Notes: a model not told the origin generated them from the letters alone. DNA of 56,712 nt from an uncultured Pelagibacteraceae bacterium (GCA_902517495.1 CABYCO010000005.1:1-56712); one strand, 5' to 3'; positions 23,706-33,050 are shown, numbered from the stretch's first letter. Program-made: numbers and translations.

Positions 23706-24791
23706 TTATTTTGGGTCTAAAGCTCTAGCGTCATGACTATTCCAGCCAATATTAATCTCATTTCCAAGTTTAATATCTAAATTCTGAGAACTATTTGGAA
23801 CTTTTAAAATAAATTCTGAATTTCCAAGCAAGTTAAGTCTCACTCTTGTGTGGTCACCATGATATATAACCTCTTCTATTTTACCTTTTTGATTGTTATC
23901 CATTTTATCTTTAGGATTAATCAATGCTCTTTCAGGTCTAATTGAAACTGTAGTTTTTTCACCAACAGACTTAACTGAAATTGGATTTGCAATTATTTCA
24001 CCCTTATCTAGTTTAACTTTACAGGATCCATTTGATATATCTGAAATTTCTCCAGCGAAAGTATTATTCTCTCCTATGAATTCAGCAACAAAGGAATTCA
24101 CTGGCTCTTCGTATAGCTTATCTGGACTAGAAAGTTGTTGAACTTTCCCATCATTGAAAACTGCAATTCTGTTTGACATAGTTAATGCTTCACCTTGATC
24201 ATGAGTAACATACACGACTGTTACACCAATGCTTTCATGAATATGTTTAATTTCATATTGCATACTTTCTCTTAAATTTTTATCTAAAGCACCTAAAGGT
24301 TCATCCATCAGAACAACAGAAGGATCAAATACTAAAGCTCTTGCAACAGCTACTCTTTGTTGTTGACCTCCAGAAAGTTGTCCAGGCATACGATTACCAA
24401 ATCCTGACAACGAAACCATAGATAATGCTTTTTCGACTTTTTTATCTATATCTTCTTTTGAAATTTTTCTTACTCTTAATGGAAAAGCTAAATTTTCAAA
24501 AACCGTCATATGTGGAAATAAAGCATAATTTTGAAAAACCATTCCAATACCTCTTTTGTGTGGAGGGATATTTGAAATTGGATTTTTATCTAAATAGATT
24601 TCTCCATTAGTTGGGGTTTCAAAACCTGCGAGCATCATTAAACATGTGGTTTTTCCTGAACCAGAGGGTCCAAGCATTGTTACAAACTCACCTTCTTCGA
24701 TGTCCAAATTCAAATCTTTAACTACTAATACTTTTCCATCGTAACTTTTGTCAACTTTATCAAATTTTACGAAATCTTCTTTTTTTGACAT
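23706..24791 (-). CDS. potA: Polyamine-type ABC ATPase, PotA family
   Basis: This 361-residue ATPase has Walker A GPSGSGKTT (about 40-48), signature LSGGQQQRVAVARAL (about 139), Walker B VVLMDEPLGALD and the switch His in VTHDQ. Residues about 240-360 form the TOBE regulatory domain (NTFAGEI, SIRPERALI). It powers the PotB/PotC channel. It is the third gene of the minus-strand unit eutA-doeA-potA-binding protein-potB-potC, 45 bases after doeA, which is the main reason for linking the importer with ectoine-type hydrolysis. Confidence 0.9.
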   Translation of the reverse strand: MSKKEDFVKFDKVDKSYDGKVLVVKDLNLDIEEGEFVTMLGPSGSGKTTCLMMLAGFETPTNGEIYLDKNPISNIPPHKRGIGMVFQNYALFPHMTVFENLAFPLRVRKISKEDIDKKVEKALSMVSLSGFGNRMPGQLSGGQQQRVAVARALVFDPSVVLMDEPLGALDKNLRESMQYEIKHIHESIGVTVVYVTHDQGEALTMSNRIAVFNDGKVQQLSSPDKLYEEPVNSFVAEFIGENNTFAGEISDISNGSCKVKLDKGEIIANPISVKSVGEKTTVSIRPERALINPKDKMDNNQKGKIEEVIYHGDHTRVRLNLLGNSEFILKVPNSSQNLDIKLGNEINIGWNSHDARALDPK

Positions 24792-24836
24792 AGATTAGTT
24801 TTTAAAACACTTAGTTAACTTGTTTGCAACAATTAA

Positions 24837-26006
24837 TTAGCTCTTAATGTGTAACTCTTTTGGAAAATTGCAGAATAATTCGCATCCTTTGTCAGTAACT
24901 CTTATAGCCTCCGAAGCTTCAACTCCCCAATCACCAAATTGCATTACAGCTATCATATGAAAACAAGCATTCGGTACTAGTTCAGTCATTTCTCCTTTAT
25001 ATATATTAAGAGTATGCTCACCCCAATCTGGTGGGTAACCTATTCCAATTGAATAACCAGTTCTTGATTTTTTCTCTATTCCATATTTATCTAAAATACC
25101 CCAAAAAGCTTGCGCTACATCATTTGCTGTATTCCCAGGTTTTGTAGCATCAATTCCAGCTTGAAGAGCTTCGATAGTTTTGTTCATCGTGTCTATTTTT
25201 AATTGATCCGGTTTTCCAAGTAATATGGTTCTGGCCATTGGCGCATGATATCTTTTATAAACTCCAGATAACTCAACAATCGTTGCTTCGCCCTCGACAA
25301 ACTTGTCCTGCGTTGCTGTTAAATGTGATGCCGATGTTCCTTTACCTGTTGGAAGAAGTGTAGCAATACTTGAATACTCTCCACCAAACTGGGGAGTTCC
25401 ATAAAATAAAGTTTTTTGTATTTCTCCGACTGCATCGCATTGTCTTACTCCTGGTTTTATTACCTCCATTGCAGTCCTCATTCCTTTTTCTGAAATGAGT
25501 GCAGCAGTTTTCATATAATTAATTTCTGCATCAGATTTTGCAAATCTTGCCCAGTTAACTAATCTCTCTGAATCTTTTATTTTTGCATTTGGTAAACCTT
25601 GTTTTATCTTTTCATAGCAAAAAGCAGTAAAATAATGAGCATCCATTTCAACCCCAATTGAAAGCTTATCCCAATTTCTATCTTTGATAATCTGAACTAA
25701 ATAATCGTAAGGATGTTTTGGCCATGTATGAATATAATTTTCATCATAAACAATTATATTTTCATCTTTTAGATAAGTTTTAATATACGCACCACCTGAG
25801 TCTTGCGCTCTTACAAAACATAAAGGTTCTTCAGCGTTAACATGAACAATTGCACACTGTGCATAATAAAAAGACCATGCATCATAACCGGTTAAATAAT
25901 TCATATTATTTGTGTCGTGAGAAATTAATAGTTCAATACCTTTATCCTGCATCATCGACTGAACTTTTTTTAATCTTTGTTTATATTCGTCTTTGGTAAA
26001 TGACAT
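24837..26006 (-). CDS. doeA: Ectoine hydrolase-like M24 protein (DoeA/EutD)
   Basis: This 389-residue pita-bread-fold protein matches ectoine hydrolase DoeA/EutD, which opens ectoine to N-acetyl-diaminobutyrate. Recognisable segments are NMNYLTGYDAWSFYYAQC (34-51), IGVEMDAHYFTA, GEYSSIATLLPTG and GYSIGIGYPPDWGEHTL (about 319-335). The metal-binding Asp pair of M24 aminopeptidases is missing (VELSGVYKRYHAPMART in that place), as in the non-metal hydrolases of this fold such as creatinase. Creatinase or another cyclic-amide hydrolase is the alternative. It follows the eutA-like gene by 6 bases. The later ectoine steps (doeB, doeC, doeD) are not in the window. Confidence 0.75.
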   Translation of the reverse strand: MSFTKDEYKQRLKKVQSMMQDKGIELLISHDTNNMNYLTGYDAWSFYYAQCAIVHVNAEEPLCFVRAQDSGGAYIKTYLKDENIIVYDENYIHTWPKHPYDYLVQIIKDRNWDKLSIGVEMDAHYFTAFCYEKIKQGLPNAKIKDSERLVNWARFAKSDAEINYMKTAALISEKGMRTAMEVIKPGVRQCDAVGEIQKTLFYGTPQFGGEYSSIATLLPTGKGTSASHLTATQDKFVEGEATIVELSGVYKRYHAPMARTILLGKPDQLKIDTMNKTIEALQAGIDATKPGNTANDVAQAFWGILDKYGIEKKSRTGYSIGIGYPPDWGEHTLNIYKGEMTELVPNACFHMIAVMQFGDWGVEASEAIRVTDKGCELFCNFPKELHIKS

Positions 26007-26012
26007 AAATTT

Positions 26013-26753
26013 TTATCTGAATAATTTACCAAAACCTTCTACAAGATTATTTTTATTTATTTGGACAAGAGTATCCCAAATTAAAGCCTGATTACTTGAT
26101 AAAACAATGGTGTTAAGTTTTTTCTCAAGTTTATCAATTATTGGTAATACTGGCAGGGCTGTACAAGATACAAATAATGCATCCGCTCCATTTAAATTTA
26201 TTTTAGACAAGACATCATACAAATAATTTTGGTCTACTTTTCCAATGTCATAATCTGCTTCTATATCAAAGTATGAATTGGATGTTATTTCAAAACCTTC
26301 AGACCTAAAATATTCCATAACCTCATCATTAAGTTTTTTGCTGTAAGGTGTAAATAGTGAAAGCTTTTTAATATTTAACTTTTTTAATGCTTTTATAGCT
26401 GCAGTACTTGGTGTTGTAACTTCAGCCATTGGTTTAGCTGCTTTCACCTTTTGCTCAATAGAATTAAAACCTGCTGCAATAGTTCCAGAGGTACATCCGT
26501 AGACAACGCAATCAATATCTTGATCTGGTAAAATATCTTTTGTTACACTGGTTACTTTATCTGACATTTTGATCAGATTTTCTTTGGTTAAAGGATTATA
26601 GCACTCTATTCTATTAACAAAAAAATCAATTTCTCTATCTTTAATTACATTTATAAAATCTCTTTCAATCATAAAATCACTCGCAAGAGCAATAAGGCCA
26701 ACTCGTGGATTTGATTTACTTACGTATTTTGGTTCTATTTTTGTTGAATTCAT
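26013..26753 (-). CDS. eutA: Asp/Glu racemase-family protein (EutA-like)
   Basis: This 246-residue protein belongs to the aspartate/glutamate/hydantoin racemase and maleate isomerase superfamily. It has two active-site cysteines, C87 (YGCTSGT) and C197 (VSCTALP), at the expected positions in the two half-domains. Together with the adjacent doeA-like gene this fits EutA of ectoine-utilisation clusters, a protein often annotated as arylmalonate decarboxylase-like and of unsettled biochemical role. It is the first gene of the unit, with 60 bases to the divergent DMT transporter gene. Maleate isomerase is an alternative reading. Confidence 0.7.
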   Translation of the reverse strand: MNSTKIEPKYVSKSNPRVGLIALASDFMIERDFINVIKDREIDFFVNRIECYNPLTKENLIKMSDKVTSVTKDILPDQDIDCVVYGCTSGTIAAGFNSIEQKVKAAKPMAEVTTPSTAAIKALKKLNIKKLSLFTPYSKKLNDEVMEYFRSEGFEITSNSYFDIEADYDIGKVDQNYLYDVLSKINLNGADALFVSCTALPVLPIIDKLEKKLNTIVLSSNQALIWDTLVQINKNNLVEGFGKLFR

Positions 26754-26813
26754 ATTTTAAAAAGGTGAATATATCATAAGTTCTTGAATAATCATTAATA
26801 TTAAATTAATTAA

Positions 26814-27677
26814 ATGAATTTTAAAGATACTGTAGTTGCATCACTTGTTCCTATTTTTTTAGGTTTTGGTTTTGTAATTGCAAAACCTGCTTTTGAATCT
26901 TTTCCTCCAATTCTTTTAATGGGATTAAGATTTATATTTGCAGCATCAATTTTAATTTGGTGGTTTCCTATTCCCAAAGGTTTCTTGAAAAAAATTTTTA
27001 TCGCTTCGTTTATAGCAAACACGTTACAATACAGTATTACCTATACTGGTTTAAATTTTATTGATGCATCTGCAGCAGTATTATTAGTACAAACAGAAGT
27101 TCCATTTGGGGTAATATTTGCTTTTTTCATGTTGAAAGAGAAACCAACTTTAAGAGCTTTGATTGGGATAGGAATTGCATTTGTAGGAGTTTATATTTTA
27201 ACTGGTTCACCCAATTTAGATGGAAAAATATTTGGGATCACTCTTACAATTTTAGGTTCAGCAATATGGGCACTTGGCCAAGTAATTGTTAAACCTTTGA
27301 GTAAAGAAATTAATCCTTTAGCTTTAGTTGCGTGGCTTGCATTATTTTCTGGACCCACTTTAATTTTAATTTCTGCGGTAATTGAAGGTGATACTATATC
27401 ATATTTATCAACTGCTAAATTTAATCACTGGTTGATAGCATTTTACATAGGATTTATTATGCAGCCAATTACTTATGGTTGTTTTTATTATGTTCTAAAA
27501 AGTAATCCATTATATAAAGTATTACCAATAGTGACTATGGGTATACCACCCACTGGATTGCTTGCTGCAATATTTTTATTAGGTGAAAAACCAACAAGTG
27601 AATTATTTATTGGAGGAGTAGTAATAATATTTGGTGTCATAATGATATTATATAAAAAAAAAGAGGAGGTAAATTAA
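26814..27677 (+). CDS. DMT-superfamily transporter (EamA)
   Basis: This 287-residue protein is made of ten predicted membrane segments in two EamA repeats (about 1-135 and 145-285), with the usual AAVLLVQTEVPFGVIFAFF and PIVTMGIPPTGLLAAIFLLG segments near each repeat's end. The family includes amino-acid and metabolite exporters and some importers. It heads a plus-strand run with a 3-hydroxyisobutyrate-dehydrogenase-like gene (its stop overlaps that start by one base). Cargo is unknown. Confidence 0.85.
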   Translation: MNFKDTVVASLVPIFLGFGFVIAKPAFESFPPILLMGLRFIFAASILIWWFPIPKGFLKKIFIASFIANTLQYSITYTGLNFIDASAAVLLVQTEVPFGVIFAFFMLKEKPTLRALIGIGIAFVGVYILTGSPNLDGKIFGITLTILGSAIWALGQVIVKPLSKEINPLALVAWLALFSGPTLILISAVIEGDTISYLSTAKFNHWLIAFYIGFIMQPITYGCFYYVLKSNPLYKVLPIVTMGIPPTGLLAAIFLLGEKPTSELFIGGVVIIFGVIMILYKKKEEVN

Positions 27678-28618
27678 TGAATGTAGGATTTATTGGCTTG
27701 GGAAATGTTGGAGGAAAACTAGCTGGGAGTTTATTGAGGAATAAATTTAATTTAACAGTTAGAGATTTAGATAAAAATTTAACAAAACAGTTTAAAGATT
27801 CTGGCGCTAAAATTGCAAAATCCGCTAAAGAGCTGGCTGAAGAAGTTGATTTAATAATAACTTGTCTTCCATCTCCTGAAATTTGTGCAGAAGTGATGGA
27901 GGGAAAGAACGGAATTCTAGAAGGTATTTCTGAAAATAAAATATGGTTGGAAATGAGTACTACTGATGAGGCAGAGGTAAAAAGGATTGGGAAAAAAGTA
28001 ATTGAAAAAAAGGCAATACCCTTAGATGGTCCAGTAAGTGGTGGATGCCATAGAGCAGCATCTGGAAATATAGCAATATTTGTTGGTGGAGTAAGAGAGG
28101 CATTTGAAAAGATTTTACCTGCTTTAACTGTAATGGGGCGAAAAATATTACATACAGGAGAATTAGGTACTGCTTCTGTTCTTAAAGTAATTACAAATTA
28201 TTTAGCCTCTGCACATTTGGTTGCCCTTGGGGAGGCATGGACAGTAGCGAAAAAGTCAAAACTAGATCTTGCAAAAACATATAAAGGAATTGCTGTGTCA
28301 TCAGGAAATTCATTTGTTCATGAAACCGAGAGCCAAGTTATTTTAAATGGCTCTTATAATATAAATTTTACAATGGATCTTGTTTTAAAGGATACAGGTC
28401 TATTTGATGAACTAGCAAAAAAATTAAATGCACCTTTAGAAATTTCTCCAAAAATTGTTGAAATATTTAAGGATGGTCAAAAAAAATATGGATCAAGAGC
28501 TTGGTCCTCGATGATAGTAAAAAGAATGGAAGATTTAAATAAAATTGATTTTAGAGCTGAAGGGTTTCCTGAGGAGTTAACTGATATTGAGCCTGAAGAA
28601 AAAGGTTATGAAATTTAA
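27677..28618 (+). CDS. 3-hydroxyisobutyrate dehydrogenase-family protein
   Basis: This 313-residue beta-hydroxyacid dehydrogenase has an N-terminal Rossmann motif (GFIGLGNVGG, 4-13), the substrate-site motif DGPVSGGCHRAASG (about 117-130) and the catalytic K170 (LKVITNYL). Family members oxidise 3-hydroxyisobutyrate or reduce tartronate semialdehyde or succinate semialdehyde using NAD(P). It has a good ribosome-binding site (GAGGAGG, 27663-27669) within the end of the preceding gene. An aldehyde dehydrogenase gene follows 21 bases later, so the semialdehyde product could be passed on. The exact substrate is uncertain. Confidence 0.83.
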   Translation: MNVGFIGLGNVGGKLAGSLLRNKFNLTVRDLDKNLTKQFKDSGAKIAKSAKELAEEVDLIITCLPSPEICAEVMEGKNGILEGISENKIWLEMSTTDEAEVKRIGKKVIEKKAIPLDGPVSGGCHRAASGNIAIFVGGVREAFEKILPALTVMGRKILHTGELGTASVLKVITNYLASAHLVALGEAWTVAKKSKLDLAKTYKGIAVSSGNSFVHETESQVILNGSYNINFTMDLVLKDTGLFDELAKKLNAPLEISPKIVEIFKDGQKKYGSRAWSSMIVKRMEDLNKIDFRAEGFPEELTDIEPEEKGYEI

Positions 28619-28639
28619 ATTTTATGTTAAAGTACAATT

Positions 28640-30070
28640 ATGATTAAAAAGAAAAATTTTTATATAAATGGAAAGTGGGTTTCACCTGCTCAGCCAAATG
28701 ACTTTGAAGTAATAAATCCCTCAACTGAGGAAGCTTTTGCAATAATATCTTTAGGATCTGCTGAAGATGCAGATAAAGCAATAAAAGCAGCAAATGTTGC
28801 ATTTGAAACCTGGAGAGAAACCACAAAAGAAGAAAGATTAGCTCTACTTGAAAAGTTCGATGAAATTTATAAAAGAAGATGGGACGAAATGGTTGAGGCT
28901 CAATCAAAAGAAATGGGTGCACCACTAGATTTTGCATCAGAAACTCATACTAAAATGGGTGCTGATATTTGTAGAAATAACATTGAGATTTTAAAAAATT
29001 TTAATTTTGAACATCAATTTGATCCTAAATCTAATAACCATATTAGATATGAACCAATTGGAGTTTGTGGATTAATTACACCTTGGAATTATCCAATGAA
29101 CCAAATTATTTTAAAAGTTATTCCAGCTTTAGCTGCTGGATGTACAATGATTTTAAAACCGTCTGAAATTGCTCCTGTATCAGCAGTATTGTTTGCTGAA
29201 ATGATTGACGAAGCTGGCTTTCCTGCTGGAGTATTTAATTTAGTGAATGGAAATGGTGAAGTTGTTGGAAATCATATTTCTGGTCATCCTGACATTGACA
29301 TGGTCTCATTCACAGGATCAACAAGAGCTGGAAAACTAATTCAGAAAAATGCAGCTGATACTATAAAAAAAGTAACTCTTGAATTGGGAGGTAAAGGTGG
29401 AAATATAGTTTTTGCAGACTCATATCCTAATGCTGTTAGAGATGGTGTAAGAAATATAATGAGTAACTCTGGACAGTCATGTGATGCTCCAACAAGAATG
29501 TTGGTTGAAAAACCAATTTATGAAAGAGCTGTTAAAGAAGCTGTTGACGAAGCAAACAAAATTAAAGTTGATCTTGCATCTAAAAAAGGTGATCACATTG
29601 GACCTGTAGTTTCAAAAGTACAATACGATAAAGTTGTTAATCTTATTAATGATGGAATTAAAGAAGGTGCAACGTTAGCCGCGGGTGGACCAGATTTACC
29701 AAATGGACTTAACAAAGGTTATTTTGTTAAACCAACAATTTTTTCAGATGTAAATAATGATATGAAAATTGCAAGAACTGAAATTTTTGGACCTGTGCTT
29801 TCAATTATACCATTTGAAACTGAGGAAGAAGCAATAGCAATTACAAATGATACATCTTATGGACTTGGTAATTATCTACAAACTGAAGATAAAGAAAAAG
29901 CAAAAAGGGTTGCTAGAAAAGTAAAAGCTGGAACAGTTTATATTAATGGTCAAGCCACAGATACCGGAATGCCATTTGGTGGTTATAAACAATCTGGTAA
30001 TGGTCGTGAAGGTGGTGTCTGGGGTTTCACTGAATTTTTAGAAGTTAAAGCGATTACCGGTTGGAATTAA
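28640..30070 (+). CDS. NAD(P)-dependent aldehyde dehydrogenase
   Basis: This 476-residue ALDH has catalytic C281 (GQSCDAPTRM), the general-base Glu in LELGGKGG, and PWNYPMNQ at the cofactor-site Asn. It is a clear paralogue of the enzyme at 1719-3152 (colinear over the whole length, same start K-N-F-Y-I-N-G), so one probably arose by duplication. It follows the 3-hydroxyisobutyrate-dehydrogenase-like gene and precedes a small VOC protein gene by 42 bases. Semialdehyde or betaine-aldehyde-like substrates are both plausible. Confidence 0.85.
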   Translation: MIKKKNFYINGKWVSPAQPNDFEVINPSTEEAFAIISLGSAEDADKAIKAANVAFETWRETTKEERLALLEKFDEIYKRRWDEMVEAQSKEMGAPLDFASETHTKMGADICRNNIEILKNFNFEHQFDPKSNNHIRYEPIGVCGLITPWNYPMNQIILKVIPALAAGCTMILKPSEIAPVSAVLFAEMIDEAGFPAGVFNLVNGNGEVVGNHISGHPDIDMVSFTGSTRAGKLIQKNAADTIKKVTLELGGKGGNIVFADSYPNAVRDGVRNIMSNSGQSCDAPTRMLVEKPIYERAVKEAVDEANKIKVDLASKKGDHIGPVVSKVQYDKVVNLINDGIKEGATLAAGGPDLPNGLNKGYFVKPTIFSDVNNDMKIARTEIFGPVLSIIPFETEEEAIAITNDTSYGLGNYLQTEDKEKAKRVARKVKAGTVYINGQATDTGMPFGGYKQSGNGREGGVWGFTEFLEVKAITGWN

Positions 30071-30112
30071 TAGTTTAAATAACTTATAATCAGAATTAGT
30101 TTAGGGGTTTAT

Positions 30113-30499
30113 ATGATTGGTTATGTGATGGTAGGCACTAATAATTTAGATGATGCTATTAAATTTTACGATAAAGTTTTAGAAGTAATTGGTTTAGATA
30201 GAAACGAGACAATAGAAGATGATTATGCTGCCTATGGAGCAAAAGGTACCAAAGATATTGAGTTTTACGTCACCAAACCTTTCAATAAAAAAGATGCCTC
30301 CTTTGGAAATGGAACGCAGATAACATTTTTAACTACATCAAGATCTCACGTAGATAAATTTCATGAGGTAGGTTTAAAAGCTGGTGGAACTAGTGAGGGA
30401 TCTGGTGGTGAAAGACCAGAAGGCTCAGGAGTTTATTATTCTTATCTTCGTGATTTAGATGGAAATAAAATTTGTGCCTTTACAAATAGTAGAGAATAA
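30113..30499 (+). CDS. VOC (glyoxalase) superfamily protein
   Basis: This 128-residue protein has the paired beta-alpha-beta-beta-beta modules of the vicinal-oxygen-chelate fold. It opens with IGYVMVGTNNLDDAIKFYDK, and the second module ends with YYSYLRDLDGNKICAF, as in small glyoxalase-like and lactoylglutathione-lyase-related proteins. The possible metal glutamates are not clearly conserved at both sites. It lies 5 bases before the homocysteine methyltransferase gene. Function is not determinable. Confidence 0.75.
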   Translation: MIGYVMVGTNNLDDAIKFYDKVLEVIGLDRNETIEDDYAAYGAKGTKDIEFYVTKPFNKKDASFGNGTQITFLTTSRSHVDKFHEVGLKAGGTSEGSGGERPEGSGVYYSYLRDLDGNKICAFTNSRE

Positions 30500-30504
30500 A
30501 ATTT

Positions 30505-31419
30505 ATGTCATACGACGCAATCAAAACAAAATTAGAAAATAATAAAATCATTATTTTAGATGGAGGTATGGGCGCAGAACTAGAAAAAAATGGTGCTGAA
30601 ATGGATAAGCATATGTGGTGCGGGAAGTGTTCTGTTGATCATCCTGAATTAGTTAGAAAAGTGCATGAGGATTATATAAATGCTGGAGCCGATGTAATTA
30701 CAACTAATACTTATAGCACTACTCCAATATCAATGAGACAATATGGTTATGAAGACTATATAGAAAAATTCAATCAAAAAAGTGTTAAGGTTGCAAGAGA
30801 GGCAATAGAAAATACTAATAAAAATACTGCATTAGCTGGAAGTGTATCAACTTTTGGAAACTTTTATAAACTTGGTATCAAAGCAATGATACCTGGTTTT
30901 CATGAACAACTAAAAATTTTATCTGAAGCAGGAGTAGACTTAATTATTTTAGAAGCTATGTCTTCACAAGCTGACATAGTTGAAACTATGTTAAATTGTT
31001 CAACAAAAGTAAATATACCGGTTTGGTTATCAGTTTCATGCGTAATGGATGATCAAAAAAATATAATGCTTGGATATAACGATACAATTGACTCAGATAC
31101 ACATGTCTATGAAAACTTTGGGACATCCATAAATAATTTTAAAAAATTACACAGTGGTCCAATATTGGTTGCTCATTCAGATATAAATATTACAGGAAAA
31201 GCAATTGAAACTGCAAAGAAGAATTATAATGGAATAGTAGGAGCATATCCAAATAAAGGTTATTATGAAAAACCACACTGGAGATTTGTAGATGACATGA
31301 CGCCAACTGGATATTTAAATGAAGTTAAGTCATGGATTAAAAATGGAGCTCAGATTATTGGTGGATGTTGTGGGATCGGAGTAGACGAAATAAAAGCAAT
31401 TTCAATTTTAAAAAACTAA
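30505..31419 (+). CDS. Homocysteine S-methyltransferase family protein
   Basis: This 304-residue protein contains a pterin-independent homocysteine methyltransferase barrel (as in MmuM and BHMT). It opens with ILDGGMGAELEKNGAE (14-29). Zinc ligands are a Cys in the mid-chain segment LSVSCVMDD and the pair in GGCCGIG near the C-terminus. It would transfer a methyl group from a sulfonium or betaine donor to homocysteine, making methionine. It is followed by msrA, another methionine-related gene. A distinct paralogue is at 33051-34040. Given the carnitine/betaine genes in the window, glycine betaine is a reasonable donor, but S-methylmethionine or DMSP fit as well. Confidence 0.82.
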   Translation: MSYDAIKTKLENNKIIILDGGMGAELEKNGAEMDKHMWCGKCSVDHPELVRKVHEDYINAGADVITTNTYSTTPISMRQYGYEDYIEKFNQKSVKVAREAIENTNKNTALAGSVSTFGNFYKLGIKAMIPGFHEQLKILSEAGVDLIILEAMSSQADIVETMLNCSTKVNIPVWLSVSCVMDDQKNIMLGYNDTIDSDTHVYENFGTSINNFKKLHSGPILVAHSDINITGKAIETAKKNYNGIVGAYPNKGYYEKPHWRFVDDMTPTGYLNEVKSWIKNGAQIIGGCCGIGVDEIKAISILKN

Positions 31420-31436
31420 AGTATATTTTAAATATA

Positions 31437-31889
31437 ATGAAAACATTTATTGGCGGTATTGGCTGTTTTTGGGACGAAAAAAAGTATGAGGGCATCAAAG
31501 GTATAATATCTACAGAATGCGGTTACTGTGGTGGAGATGAACCAAATGTTACATACAAGGCAGTTTGTGGTGGAGAAACAGGACATATAGAGGTGGTCAA
31601 AGTTGAGTATGATGAAAAAGAAAAGTCATACGAGGACATGGTCAATTTGTTTTTTGAATTACACGACTCAACTCAAGTAAATCGACAGGGTACATATGTG
31701 GGAATTCAATATCGTTCAGAAATATTTTATAACACAGATGAAGAAAAACAGATTGCAGAAAAAGTTTTAAACGAAGTTAACAGTAAATTAGATGGAAAAG
31801 TTTCAACTAAGGTATCAAAAGAGAAAAATTACTGCAAAGCAGAAGCTTATCACCAAAAATACGAACAAAAAAAATCATTAAAATATTGA
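31437..31889 (+). CDS. msrA: Peptide methionine sulfoxide reductase MsrA-like
   Basis: This 150-residue protein repairs methionine sulfoxide. The family motif GCFW is present with catalytic C10 (GGIGCFWDEK), and other MsrA segments include TECGYCGG, VCGGETGHIEVVKVEYD and GTYVGIQYRSEIFY. The C-terminus has NYCKAEAYHQKY with a possible resolving Cys. I chose ATG 31437 because translation then starts directly at MKTFIGGIGCFW; the longer frame opening at 31365 adds 24 residues overlapping the methyltransferase gene and has no family likeness. It follows the methyltransferase gene by 17 bases. Confidence 0.85.
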   Translation: MKTFIGGIGCFWDEKKYEGIKGIISTECGYCGGDEPNVTYKAVCGGETGHIEVVKVEYDEKEKSYEDMVNLFFELHDSTQVNRQGTYVGIQYRSEIFYNTDEEKQIAEKVLNEVNSKLDGKVSTKVSKEKNYCKAEAYHQKYEQKKSLKY

Positions 31890-33049
31890 AGAAAAAAAAA
31901 TTAGTCTCTGTTAGAAATCCAGAATTAACCACACTTAAAGATAATAAAGCTTTATGGAACCTTCCTAAAACAAGGAGGTTTGGTTATAGAAATTTACATA
32001 AAATCAATAGATACAGTATTTTTTTAAGGTCTGATTTAATATTAAAATTAAACTCTAAACCAAACAAAACTATTATTAAACTTCCTCTAGTAAAGAAGAT
32101 GACTAGGAATAAATCTTTTTGTTCATTAATTGTTGGCAACCATCAAAATATATTATTTGAAAAATACGCCAAAGATTTTGAAAAAAACCAGCCTCAAACA
32201 ATTATGTCTATTACAAAAATGTTCGTTAACTTATTTATTGGAGAATTGGTTACGAACAGATTAATAGATCTTAATAAAAAAGTTTCTCACTATTTGCCAA
32301 AAATTGGAAGCGGGTATGCAAATGCAAAGATCCAAGATGTCTTAAACATGAATGTTATAAACTCTTATACTGAAGATTATACTAAGGCATACTCATCTTC
32401 GTTTTTACATGAACCTGTTGGAGGATGGAGGCTACCTAAAAATCTTAAAAATCATTTTAGCCAGGAAGAATATTTAAATACAATTAAAAAGTCTAAAAAT
32501 AAAAGTTTAATTAATAATTCTGAATATGCTTTTTATAAATCTGCAAATACTGATGTAGTTGGATTATTAATTGAAAAAGTTAGTGGTAGAACTTTAAGAG
32601 ATTGGGTTTTATCTGCAGTTGAAGCGGCTGGATTTGAAGATGGATTGTATATTGCATCAGATAGATATGGTATGCCTTGGATGTCTGGAGGTGGTTGCTT
32701 AATTACAAGAGACTTTTTACGAATGGGTTTACTTTTTGCAAGAAAAGGAATGGGTGTTGGGAATAGAAAAGTTGGATCTTCATTATTTTTAAACAAAACA
32801 ATTGTTAATTTAGGACCTAAATATATGAATTTATCAAAAAACAAATATTTATATTATTCAAATTCTACAATGGTTTCAGGAAACATGATTGGGCACTCAG
32901 GGTATGGTGGTCAGTTTCTTGCAACTAATTTTAAAACTGGGAATGTAGCCGCTTTTTTTTCTGTTCTAGAAACGAAATCAGCAACAAAAGATAGTTATAA
33001 AACAGATATGATCAACATGCTGATAGATGTAGTTAATAAAAAATATTAA
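31886..33049 (+). CDS. Beta-lactamase-fold serine hydrolase
   Basis: This 387-residue protein belongs to the serine beta-lactamase/esterase superfamily (class C-like esterases, 6-aminohexanoate-dimer hydrolases). The SxxK motif is S108-I-T-K111 (IMSITKMF), a YxS/N-type element may be YKSAN, and the third box is HSGYGGQF near the C-terminus. It would hydrolyse an ester or amide. The start is TTG at 31886, inside the stop of msrA (4-base overlap); the N-terminal ~75 residues are basic and have no clear signal peptide. A later start at the ATG of MTRNKSF is possible. Substrate is unknown. Confidence 0.75.
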   Translation: MKKKKLVSVRNPELTTLKDNKALWNLPKTRRFGYRNLHKINRYSIFLRSDLILKLNSKPNKTIIKLPLVKKMTRNKSFCSLIVGNHQNILFEKYAKDFEKNQPQTIMSITKMFVNLFIGELVTNRLIDLNKKVSHYLPKIGSGYANAKIQDVLNMNVINSYTEDYTKAYSSSFLHEPVGGWRLPKNLKNHFSQEEYLNTIKKSKNKSLINNSEYAFYKSANTDVVGLLIEKVSGRTLRDWVLSAVEAAGFEDGLYIASDRYGMPWMSGGGCLITRDFLRMGLLFARKGMGVGNRKVGSSLFLNKTIVNLGPKYMNLSKNKYLYYSNSTMVSGNMIGHSGYGGQFLATNFKTGNVAAFFSVLETKSATKDSYKTDMINMLIDVVNKKY

Positions 33050-33050
33050 A

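Noticed and set aside
30480..30504. Possible SAM-type riboswitch before the homocysteine methyltransferase gene
   Set aside because: Only five bases separate it from the VOC gene; no aptamer can fit. The second copy (start 34040) also directly follows another gene.
31365..31436. Upstream extension of msrA by 24 codons
   Set aside because: It overlaps the methyltransferase gene and has no MsrA likeness; ATG 31437 starts right at the family N-terminus.
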